Of a stretch of 64,000 nt of DNA, positions 1 to 10,000 are shown piece after piece; position 1 is the stretch's first letter; each line of letters starts with the position of its first letter. Origin of the DNA: Agrostemma githago (taxonomy: Eukaryota > Streptophyta > Magnoliopsida > Caryophyllales > Caryophyllaceae); the NCBI GenBank assembly GCA_958450325.1, contig OY288257.1, forward strand, positions 4,793,873 to 4,857,872, written 5' to 3'. Both the position numbers and the translations under genes were made by a program. The notes under the pieces were generated by a model. It was given only the letters and a program-made list of their open reading frames with translations, was not told the DNA's origin and did not search any database.

Positions 1-1
1 C

Positions 2-295
2 GAAAATAATAATAATAATAATAAGGTGACTTATGGTGACTACAATGACATGGCTGCCTCCGGGGGTGATCATGATTTGACAAACAAAATAAAAACAGAT
101 GGAGGGTCTAACTGTGCTGCTTGTCACTTATGTACTGGCCACCTTGCTGTCGATAAATTTGCTGACTGTGCTACCTGTTACGCGGATGGGGTCAAAACGG
201 GTGATGATGAAAATGGAGGCGGCCGTGGCGGTGGTGCTGAAGTTGAGGAGAACACGGTCAATTATGAGATTGCTTCTGGTTATCAAAAAAGATAA
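2..295 (+). CDS. C-terminal end of a GRDP-like (DUF1399) paralogue, partial
   Basis: The frame is open from base 2 to a TAA at 293-295. No family domain is inside the window, so the assignment rests on similarity to the C-termini of the two complete GRDP genes at 7-13 kb and 50-54 kb. It has a Cys-rich block (CAACHLC ... CATCY), a short Gly-rich run (GGGRGGG), and NYEIASG, which matches NQYEIVSG of the minus-strand paralogue. Upstream exons lie outside the window. A (TAA)n tract at the very start may be the end of an intron, followed by 'aag'. Family knowledge: GRDPs have an N-terminal DUF1399 region and a Gly-rich tail; the molecular function is poorly defined. It could be an intact gene end or a pseudogene tail. 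Confidence 0.5.
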   Translation, partial: ENNNNNNKVTYGDYNDMAASGGDHDLTNKIKTDGGSNCAACHLCTGHLAVDKFADCATCYADGVKTGDDENGGGRGGGAEVEENTVNYEIASGYQKR

Positions 296-402
296 AAACG
301 GATTGAGGGCCGGACTGTGCTGCTTGTCACTTATGCACCGGCCACCTTGCTGCTGATAAATTCGCCGACTGTGCTACATGTTATGAAGGTGGAGAGAATT
401 GA
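296..402 (+). pseudogene. Out-of-frame second copy of the Cys-rich repeat
   Basis: Immediately after the stop, the DNA repeats the preceding Cys-rich block (encoding CAACHLCTGHLA... FADCATCY) with high identity. It is in another frame, and a TGA at 304-306 replaces the Gly codon of the first copy. An extra A in the A-run at about 285-290 accounts for the frame change. The second copy ends at its own TGA near 400. The repeat array was therefore longer and has been shortened by a frameshift. Confidence 0.6.
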
Positions 403-1493
403 GTCAGGGTGGTTTAGTAGGTGTTGTACGTTGGCTTGCTACTTCTATTGAAGTTCAGCGAATAAGAATATAAAGTCTATCTTTCTGATTTGTATGGAAT
501 AGAAAAGAAAGTCCTTTGTTCGGCTACTATACAGTTAAAAATGAGAAGAATACAACGACATACTTTGCTTAAACTTTTTTTTTTTTTAGGCTTTTGTTCG
601 GTCCAACTTATAGTCCAAGGCTCGATACATAACGGATGAATAGCCCAAGACATATTAAGGCAAGACATAATATAGTCCAAGGTCCGAGACATAATGGATC
701 AAGTATCACGTCAGCAAAGAATCAATCACACAAAGTCCTACGCAAATGTGCACTATTAATATACAAGCATGTCGATACATAAAATATGCAACAAATATTA
801 TAACTTGTTGAAGACGTCCCAATATAAATAGGCAAATAATTCATTGGGACGGACGGACTACATGTTAAGGATTTATTTATGCCAAATTCTTTCTGTTGGT
901 GACAAATTCACTTTTTCAAGCTCTATGATTTGATTGTCCTTGAAACTATAGGCCTCTGTGTGATACCATAAACAAATTGTCTAAAAAGTTATCCCAACTC
1001 CATGGAACATAGTCACATAGATACTTGTATTGTCACATTTCTATAGGCCTATAGTTACAAGTATCATTAACAAAAATTTCCTTTTTTGATTATTTTAAAT
1101 TTTAATTAATCACATTTCTCATAACTTAATATTTCCTTCATTGACTATCTCTTACCCCATTTAATCAAAATATTCCTTATAAATATTGATGAAATAATTC
1201 AAAAGAAAATGAACATGATAGATATAACATTCTTGAGTTACTCATAATAATATGAAAATATTTGTCATTATATTGAGTCGATGGATACATAATAAAAAGT
1301 TAAATTTTTTATTATACCGTGTCAATAGCTATATACTCGTAGTAAAAATGTAGGAACATATTATGTGTGAAATCATGGTAATAAGTATACAAATCACAAT
1401 CACAGAATATATTGTTACTTGATTAGGTAGGAAACTGGGTGGATATGACTCATAATGTCATATATGTCTTTAAAAAATAATATCAATGAAATA
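403..1493. other. AT-rich intergenic DNA, no gene seen
   Basis: No convincing exon or long frame. At 590-705 there are a few diverged repeats of 'agtccaagg..cgagacataatgga' type. The rest is plain AT-rich sequence. Confidence 0.6.
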
Positions 1494-1817
1494 CTCCCTC
1501 CGATTACCTGTGTTCTTCCCCTTTCTTTTTGGGGAAGAAAATAAGGAGGGAGTAATTATATTAGTAGAATAATGGGAGGTGGAATTAAAAAGTAAGAGAG
1601 AGAAATATTATATTAATTAAATGGGAAAAAGTAGAATGAAAAAGTAGGAGAAAGAATATTATATTAATTAAATGAGAAAAAGTGTGGTGGAAAAGTAGGA
1701 GAGATGAATATTATATTAATTAATAAAGAGGTAAAACTTTCCTTAAATGAAAAGAGGGAAGAAAATCAAACTCAACCCAAAAAGGAAATAGGGAAGAACA
1801 TACGTAATCGGAGGGAG
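1494..1817. mobile_element. Stowaway-like MITE
   Basis: The ends are inverted copies of CTCCCTCCGATTACSTRTGT, running inward to a 'gttcttccc' shared by both arms. TA lies directly outside each end (1492-1493 and 1818-1819), as expected for a Tc1/mariner-type target duplication. The 324-bp element has no coding capacity. The interior carries three diverged copies of a roughly 60-bp unit containing 'aatattatattaattaa', a small internal minisatellite. Confidence 0.85.
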
Positions 1818-2829
1818 TAATAATAATCCCCTATTCACTAAAACAAAAATCAAGGGACAAGAGAGTCATTTCAACTTTCCCGTCTAAATGCATCTCATAA
1901 TTATGGAAAATGGGTTTTCTAATCAAATAAATTCATTTCAACTTGAAGGCCCAATTAAATAAATCATAAGACAATTTTATTTAAAATACGAGTCCAATAA
2001 TTCGCCAAGATAATTTTAGAAAGAAAATATTTTTAACAACTGTAATTTTTTAATAATTATAATCCTTAAAAAACTACTCCGTATTAGGTTACAAAATAGA
2101 CAAATGAATACATAATAATTATCAAATAACATATCAAAAGTTATACGGAGTACTAAACATGATTTCAGAATACTGGGCGGATACATAATTTCCGAGGCCT
2201 TACTTTTTACCAATTAAAAATCCAGTTATTTGTTTAATAGTAATCATATTTAACGTCGTTAATGTAATTAAATTAAAATAATTATCATATCTTATCATTA
2301 AATGGTATAAAAATTATACTCCTTTAATTACAATATTTTTTAATTATTTTTGTAATTTACAATATTAACATTATAAATTTTAGTAATTTTTAATTATTAT
2401 TTTTTAATGACACGTCATCAAACTAATGGGTCAACCCGGGTTTTGATCCTAAATTAACGGATCATTTCATGTTTAAGCGAAATGGATCGTGAGTCAAAGT
2501 TTTAGGGTCCTGACCTTAAAATGAAGCGATAGGTTTATGAGTCAAGTCAAAATTTGACATGACTATTTTCTAATCCAAAAATCTTCTTAAATTGTATGAT
2601 TACCCGATCTAATTAGAATTTTTGTCGTTCCTATCCCAATTAAAGAATCATTGACCATCATAATCCCCTAATTTAGAAATAAATTAATTTTCGAAATACT
2701 CTACTAAATAGAGAGATAAACTGCTGACGGAAGCACTAAAAAATAAACGCGCAAGTCATTGGCTTAGACGGAGGGAATATAATTTTATCACGTCAATAAA
2801 CTCTTTTAGAAACAAAATTAATTAAAAAA

Positions 2830-2857
2830 CCGTGCGTAGGCACGGATTTTGAACTAG
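2830..2857 (+). mobile_element. Helitron 3' terminus
   Basis: A short GC hairpin (CCGTGC-GTAG-GCACGG, 2830-2845) is followed 8 bp later by CTAG and then T. This is the standard layout of a plant Helitron 3' end inserted before T. The matching 5' TC end was not identified, so the length of the element is unknown. Confidence 0.55.
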
Positions 2858-3470
2858 TAATAATAATAATACGGACTAACTCTCTCTCTAAAAAAACCCT
2901 AGTTTTTCCTCCTCTTTCTCCCAAAAAAAAACCCTACTTTTCCTCCTCGATCTAGGAACTCCATCGATGATTAATCGATGGTAAGCCCCAAAAATTGTTT
3001 AAATTTCAATTACTAGTTATCAAATCTTATTCAATAAAAGTCTCTCTTTTATGAGAGTTGTTTTCGTTCTTTTTTTCAAGGTTTTTTCCTTTATTTCGAG
3101 GTTTCAGTCCTTTACATTAGTATAGTTCTTAGATTTCAAGAACTATGTGCAAGATCATGAGAGCAATGGATCCCTACGTACGGCGATACAATTGAGGTCA
3201 GATCTCGGTCTATTATTTGTCAAAATAGAGGAAGTTCATCATCGGCTATTTCATCAGATCTATAGATTCATTCGCGAAATGCTGTGTCAATAAACAGCGC
3301 GATATATAGAAGGCTATGCAGAAGCGCATTATTCTAATAGTGATCTTTGTCGCAATGATGTTCTTTATTTATTTTTCACAAATTTGTATTCAGTTTAATT
3401 TGACATCGTTTGTAGATGCCGGATGACTTATTATTAATGATATTAATTTTCACTTTCAAAAAATAATAAT

Positions 3471-3488
3471 AAATAAATAATAATAATG

Positions 3489-3529
<41 letters not shown>
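3471..3529. repeat. (TAA)n microsatellite
   Basis: Near-continuous TAA/ATA repeats, imperfect at the left. It forms the tail of the preceding GC-richer stretch and may be the 3' tail of a retroposon. Confidence 0.85.
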
Positions 3530-3787
3530 TGGAGAACACGATCAATTTCTAGACGTTGCTAGGATTCAAGTACACGATCTTTGGTCATGCCAATCAACAC
3601 GAGAATATGGAGCATGTATAATATGAACGTAGTCGATCAATAAGCTATAAGTATTATTATACCCGATTATATATATTCCAAGTTATATATGTTTATGCAT
3701 GTGTTTATCTTATTACTCGTATTTACGTACGTACATGCATGTGTTATTTACGTTCGTCACGATTTTCTTGAAAAAGAGGGTTGATAT

Positions 3788-5336
3788 TGTTGGTTAATGG
3801 CAAGAAGATGTTTTTGCTTTCCCCATTTGTTTTGGTCATCCCACATTGGCGAGGGAAGGAACTCTTTTGTTCCTTATAAACATTTCTTTTCCTTTGGTCT
3901 TCAAGTTGTGAGAAAGTGGGCCTTTTGTGGTGAGTGTTGTGGGTTGGGTTTGGGCAAACATGCGTGCATGCCCGACCCGGCTTGGGCTCGGGTTCGGGTT
4001 TCGGGTTCGGTCCTGCGGTGCGGGCTGTGCCCGACTTTTACTCTTTCTTTTTGGGCTTTTGTCTAATTGTGTTTGTGTCTCAATGTGTCTTTTATGGTGA
4101 GTGTTGTGGGTTGGGTTTGGGCAAACATGCGTGCGCGCCCGAACCAGCTTGGGCTCGGGTTCGGGTTTCGGGTTCGGGTTCGGGTAGAGCACCTGCGGTG
4201 CGGGCTGTGCCCGACTTTTACTCTTTCTTTTTGGGCTTTTGTCTAATTGTGTTTGTGTCTCAATGTGTCTCGATTCTTCGAGGTGGGCTGTCCAGGTTCA
4301 GTTCAGCCAGTCAAAGATGCTGTTACGGGTATTTAAGAGCATCATTAAGGGCCTTAATTGTGTATCTTTTTGGAGCTGTTTGAGGCTCCTCCACCCTGTA
4401 TAAGTACCCCTTCATTCTGACTCAGATACACAACCACACCAAGCACAGAAATACACACTCTTCCCTTCCTCCTCCATTCTGTTTTCCTGGGTTCGTTTTT
4501 GGTCGTCCTGCGGTGCGGGCTGTGCCCGACTTTTACTCTTTCTTTTTGGGCTTTTGTCTAATTGTGTTTGTGTCTCAATGTGTCTTTTATGGTGAGTGTT
4601 GTGGGTTGGGTTTGGGCAAACATGCGTGCGCGCCCGACCCGGCTTGGGCTCGGGTTCGGGTTTCGGGTTCGGGTAGAGCACCTGCGGTGCGGGCTGTGCC
4701 CGACTTTTACTCTTTTTTTTGGGCTTTTGTCTAATTGTGTTTGTGTCTCAATGTGTCTCGATTCTTCGAGGTGGGCTGTCCAGGTTCAGTTCAGCCAGTC
4801 AAAGATGCTGTTACGGGTATTTAAGAGCATCATTAAGGGCCTTAATTGTGTATCTTTTTGGAGCTGTTTGAGGCTCCTCCACCCTGTATAAGTACCCCTT
4901 CATTCTGACTCAGATACACAACCACACCAAGCACAGAAATACACACTCTTCCCTTCCTCCTCTATTCTGTTTTCCTGGGTTCGTTTTTGGTCGTCCATAG
5001 TGTTCAAATTCGAGTGGTCGAATTCGTTCACTGCAGTGTTAACCTTGGGAGACTAACGACATTGTAGGCGATAACCACCCGAGTCGCGCCGATATAGTTT
5101 TCAAGTCAGTGGCATCCATACCACGGCACTGCCTGTCGTTCTCTGCCTTCGTTCGTCCCTGTCTTCGCGTCACTGTCGCTTCTGTTTGCCGCCGCCTTTC
5201 GGTTCTGTTGCCTGCCCGTAATCGGTTTTGTTGCCTGTCCCGATTTCGCTTTAATATTCTCTTCGGTCCGATTGTTGTTGCCTGCGGTTCACTGTCCCTT
5301 CGGTTTCTGTCCGGTTCTCGCATCTCGCGTCCAACA
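3788..5336 (+). repeat. 5' LTR of a Ty1/copia element
   Basis: The element begins TGTTGG and ends CCAACA, 59 bp before the gag start at 5395, so the position and the TG...CA ends fit a 5' LTR of about 1.55 kb. A TATA-like 'tataagta' occurs in each of two internal repeat units (about 4399 and 4886). A roughly 490-bp tandem duplication occupies 4013-4995. I could not find a convincing tRNA primer-binding site right after 5336, so the exact right boundary is uncertain. No second LTR was found beyond the separated pol part (30.7-33.4 kb). Confidence 0.55.
4013..4995 (+). repeat. Tandem duplication inside the LTR (about 495 + 488 bp)
   Basis: Units 4013-4507 and 4508-4995 are near-identical head-to-tail copies. 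Each starts with ctgcggtgcgggctgtgccc and ends with ttcgtttttggtcgtc. Within each unit the GC-rich segment 'ctgcggtgcgggctg' occurs twice, flanking a 'cgggttcggg' run. Each unit includes one TATA-like box, so the duplication doubles the presumed promoter. Frames read across it are artefacts of the duplication. Confidence 0.85.
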
Positions 5337-5394
5337 ATTTGAAAACTATATTATTATTTTTGTGTCGCGTGTCGGGAAAACCAAATAACAAAAA

Positions 5395-6222
5395 ATGGTT
5401 GTTGTGTCCGCTAAGTTCGCTGTTGATTTGTCGAAATTGGAACCGCTGGATGGTCTTAATTATAAAAGGTGGTCTCAAAAACTTTTAATGTTTTTCGAAC
5501 AATTGGAAATCGATTATGTTCTGTTTGAAGACAAACCCGTTCTAATTGTTGCGTCCACCGCGGCCGAGGCCACACCTCCTCCCGCAGCCACGGTTAAATC
5601 CAATGAGGAAAAAGTTAAGAAATATGATAAAGATAATAAGGCGGTTAGATATCATCTTCTTAATCATATGACCAACACGCTTTTTGATTTATTCATGGTC
5701 CATAAATCTGCTAAAACTATTTGGGAAGCTTTAGAGAAAAAATATGGGGCCGATGATGCGGGCAAAAAGAAGTATGTCGTGGGTCAGTGGCTTGGGTTCC
5801 ATATTGTAGATGACAAACCGATTATGGAACAAGTTCATGTTTATGAAAATTTGTGTGCTGATGTCACAAATGAGGGTATGAAACTTGACGAGGTCTTTTT
5901 AGCCAATGTTTTGTTAGAGAAGTTTCCTGCGTCATGGAGTGATTATAGGAATCATTTAAAACATAAGAAAAAAGATCTTTCACTTCAAGAGCTTATAAGT
6001 CACATGAGAACTGAGGAAGCAAATCGCTTAAAAGATAGGTCGGTCCTTTTGTCATCTGTCTCTACCAAAGCTAATCTTGTTGAAGCCGGGGGTCCATCTC
6101 ATGGCAATAATAAGGGTAAGAATAAGATGGGTCAGAGTCAGGGTCAGGGCAAAGGTCAAAAAGAGAAAGGTCAAGGTGCCAAGGGAAATAATCAAGGAAA
6201 TTCCACCAAACCATCCAAATAA
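5395..6222 (+). CDS. Ty1/copia gag, truncated at its C-terminus
   Basis: A 275-codon frame begins MVVVSAKF and has the UBN2/copia gag signature: LDGLNYKRWSQKL near residue 20, an ALEKKYG motif near residue 115, VLLEKFPASW near residue 170, and LSLQELISHMRTEE near residue 195. The C-terminus is a low-complexity GQ/GK-rich segment that in intact elements leads into the CCHC zinc knuckle. Here it stops with TAA just where MITE sequence begins. The missing knuckle, protease and downstream parts appear on the opposite strand at 33.4 kb. The frame itself has no internal stops. Confidence 0.85.
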   Translation: MVVVSAKFAVDLSKLEPLDGLNYKRWSQKLLMFFEQLEIDYVLFEDKPVLIVASTAAEATPPPAATVKSNEEKVKKYDKDNKAVRYHLLNHMTNTLFDLFMVHKSAKTIWEALEKKYGADDAGKKKYVVGQWLGFHIVDDKPIMEQVHVYENLCADVTNEGMKLDEVFLANVLLEKFPASWSDYRNHLKHKKKDLSLQELISHMRTEEANRLKDRSVLLSSVSTKANLVEAGGPSHGNNKGKNKMGQSQGQGKGQKEKGQGAKGNNQGNSTKPSK

Positions 6223-6567
6223 AAGGGTAAGATATAAAAGGAAAGTGGAGAAGTGAGGCAAAAAATAAAAACCTTCCAAATAAGGAAAGTGGGGCGAAAA
6301 ATAGTGACCGGAGGGAGTATTACATCTTCTACAAATTCATTAGGTTTGATATATTTTCAATTTGGATTTTATTTTTCTTATAAAATGACTAACATATCCT
6401 TCACTTTTCAGTATTAAATCTCACAATAAAATCACTCATAGTGTCCACACTTGCTCCATTATTATATTGTTTAATCTCATAATAAAATCACTCATAGTGG
6501 TGCATACTTGTTTTTCTTATTTTTGATACAAATAGTAAACGTTGCAAACCCAAAGAATCGGAGGAAG
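6223..6567. mobile_element. Two nested Stowaway-type MITE halves at a rearrangement breakpoint
   Basis: 6223 to 6317 is half of one MITE: interior sequence joined directly to gag, ending at the terminus gaccggagggag (6306-6317) followed by TA. 6318 to 6567 is most of a second MITE, ending in the 28-bp terminus 6540-6567 (cgttgcaaacccaaagaatc..) followed by TA. Neither has its partner terminus nearby. The partners lie in the same orientation at 33399-33410 and 33413-33440. Confidence 0.75.
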
Positions 6568-7066
6568 TAATTTATTAGAGTTTTATCTTAATTAAACAAG
6601 TATTGAATAGATAAAAAATTACTGTATATACTTACCCCCAAGTCTTTGATGCAAAAACGAAATACTTCATATCTAAACTAAGTACTTTTATTTTTCTTGT
6701 CTTCTCATCAAGGTAATGTGGAAATTCGACATGGGTATCCTACAACTCGAGGCAACTATACTTTTTCCTTTTCCATTTTCAGGTAGTAATACTCTGTAAA
6801 TCTATTAAAAAATGTTGCAACTATTTACCTAAATCTATAAATTAAATCAATTTGCAACTTATGTAAGGCAGCCATTATTATTATTATTAGAACTCCCATA
6901 TATTATATAAACATGAGTTACCAACCATCTTTTACATAATACGGAGTATATGGATAGGGCAACAAACTACCATCCTTTGGCATATTTGGTACACTGATTA
7001 ACATAGCAAATTAGCAACAGATACGACCAAAACACAACCAGAATGATAGACTTGTTTTTAACTTCT
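6568..7066. other. 3' flank of the minus-strand GRDP gene
   Basis: AT-rich DNA without a gene. The part nearest 7066 should hold the 3'UTR of the GRDP gene. The sequence is continuous with the gene's repeat family up to about 7040. Confidence 0.5.
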
Positions 7067-10000
7067 CTAGAAGCACATCGCAGCAATACTGTTGTCGAAA
7101 CCACCATCCTTAACCATGCCTTGATAATCATCAACCTTGTTTCCATCATCGGGAATACATTCGTCACGACATTGAGCAAAGATTTCACCGGAAAGGATGG
7201 TTATCCCATCGTCAAACAAACCATCCTTAACCATTCCTTGATAATCACCAGCCTTGTTTCCATCATCGGGAATACATTCGTCACGACATTGAGCAAAGAT
7301 TTCACCAGAAAGGACGGTATTTCCGTTGTCGAAAGCACCATCCTTAACCATACCATCATAATCACCAACCTTCTTTCCGGCATCAGCAGCATCGGGAATA
7401 CATTCATCACGACATTGAGCAAAATTGTCACCAGAAAGGACGGTATTTCCGTTGTCGAAAGCACCATCCTTAACCATACCATCATAATCACCAACCTTCT
7501 TTCCGGCATCAGCAGCATCGGGAATACATTCATCACGACATTGAGCAAAATTGTCACCAGAAAGGACGGTATTTCCGTTGTCGAAAGCACCATCCTTAAC
7601 CATACCTTGATAGTCACCAACCTTATTTCCGGCATCAGCAGCATCGGGAATACATTCATCACGACATTGAGCAAAATTGTCACCAGAAAGGACGGTATTT
7701 CCTTCATCAGGTTGGGCGACACAATAGACACTACAAAAAATACATGAAGCGTAACTCTCACCAGAAACGATCTCATATTGGTTAATTATGTTTCCAATTT
7801 CACTATCAACACCAACACCATTCTTCACCATGTCTCCATTTTTACCACCAACATGGACACTTTGGTAACATTTGGCACACTCAGTAAATCCATCTACAGT
7901 TTCACCAGTTTTGGACATAACTTGCATGGTATTCCTTATTTTAGATAGTAGGAATGTCAAAGTAATTGCGGGTAGGATTATCCATTCCTCTACTGCCTGT
8001 TTAAATATATAGAATATATAAGCAACGAGAGGATTTTTTTGGTATCAAATGAGTCACAAGGGAATTACAGTAACACGAGTGGGGCTATTGTTGTAGAATG
8101 AATGGGTTGGAAATAAATAATGTACATAGAAGAGAAGGAAGAACCTGGATTGATTCTGACTTGAAGTCGATCAATGCAACAGCCTTTCCATAAGGGTTTT
8201 CGATTGAGAATTCGACAGCAGTTAAGAACCCTTGTTCCAGTGTTTGTTTCTCCATGGATTTAATTTCAAATCCCAGCCTTCTTCCAGGAAAGAGTTTCAC
8301 CTATACAAATGTATTATAGTTAGAACTGAGAACATAACTTACTATACTTGTCTGTTATGCTGAAGTAATAACAAGTTTACAAACTAGGACTAGCATTTAC
8401 CATCTTATTATAGCCGACGAGCTCAATGAGACTTTCATCATTTTTGGAACTGCTTTGAAGCTTCAATGACGACCCATCAGATCCCTTTATAGACCAATGG
8501 TTCCCTACAAGTTCAGCCAGTTTGTGATTTTCTCCAGAGCCGGAAATGCAGTACACTTCCTTGATAGGATATTTTGTGTTATCCTCATTTATAGCTCTGG
8601 AAACACAATTATATTCCAAGAAATACCAATCAGTAATAAGTCTTCCGGTATATCAGTCATAAACTTGTAATGGGTCATACATCAACCACATGGGTAGATA
8701 AAACAAAAATCAGAATGTCTATGAATTAGCAAATGAATTACCTTTATCTATCCACGCGAATGATATTTGACCCGTCACAAACAAGAATTTTTGTGAATAA
8801 CAACTACTCCATAATAATGTGTTTCTTATGAAGGGCTATTCCTAATTTCTAAGGGTGAGAGAACTCATAAAAGCTAAAAGCTAAATACTCGTATATACTA
8901 ACCTCATGTCAAGAGTAAGGACTTGTTTTCTATCTTGGTCCAAAACCTGTGTAAGGCCTTTTGAGAAAGACCGAGACCTAGCAAACTGAAGTACTTGCGG
9001 TGACAGAACCGGAGGAGTAAATGAAATAGAAGTATGAACAAGGATTGGCTCAGAACTTGTAATGTTGCCAGACACAGGTTCCATAGGAAGCCACAAATCA
9101 GCCGAAAGTTTAGATCGAGAAGCCACTAATTCTTGAAGAGAAAGAGAGCATGATCCAAGTAGCTCCAATTCATTTGAACCAGTAGAGGACTTGGACATCA
9201 ATTCAAAGAGAAAATCTCCTGTTGGTTCACATTTAAAATAAGCAACTCGTTTTTCACCAAACTCGGATGATATGCTCAAAGATCTCTTGGCATTGAAAAA
9301 CTTGTCAGCTTGTTGCTTACTGAAGTAAACAACAGGATTTCCTTTGTGCCCCTCTGGTAAATTCTTGATTTTCACAAACTCTAAATGAACCTGTAAAAAC
9401 ACTCACAATTTACTCTCACCTATCGTGATTTTGAAATATTATACACACACATTCAAAATGTCATGATTACCTCGATAGCTTTCGTTGATGGAAACTGAAT
9501 TGGATTGCAGCAATTGTATAGATGGCTTAACTTCTTATCTTCAGTATTATGAACAAAATTTACAGGAAACTGAGTGACTGGAGTCGGGGGATCTCCTTTA
9601 CGAAGTGTACCAGCCGACCAATAATTTTTGCCATAATCCTCTTCCCACAGCTTAGTTATGTCTAAAAATCCTGACTGAAGTGTGTTCCCTGGTGATTTAT
9701 CAGGAACATTGTCATTGTGGTTGACCACCCTGCCGACAATTTCAGACAGGTCTTTGCAGTAAGAATCTGGATATAACTGATGTGTGTGCCACATTAGGTC
9801 AATATCGAAAGTAGGGACACATGAACATTTTCTGTTCATCTTCTCATTCGTTTTAATCATATGCAAAAACCCTTTGTATCTACGCTCGGCTTCTTTGAGG
9901 TACAGATCATCAATTGCATATGGTTTGGATACCTGTCACAGAGGCATTGAATATAATCAGTCTAAGCAAGAATATACATATTTTAGAATTTAGATCGCAT

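Larger units (their letters stand above)
1818..3787. other. Intergenic DNA with transposon ends
   Basis: Very AT-rich. It contains a Helitron-type 3' end (2830-2857). A moderately GC-rich stretch at 2870-3470 ends in an A/T-rich tail and a long (TAA)n run; this could be the 3' part of a LINE-like or other retroposed sequence. I see no open frame that supports a gene. Confidence 0.5.

Noticed and set aside
3836..4891. Several 70-150-codon frames in the LTR
   Set aside because: They arise from GC-rich tandem duplication (GFGLGLG-type composition) and are copied with it.
7043..7776. Long frames on both strands across the GRDP repeats (ILNHTIIITNLL type)
   Set aside because: They are antisense or shifted readings of the repeat array; the true frame joins the upstream GRDP exons.
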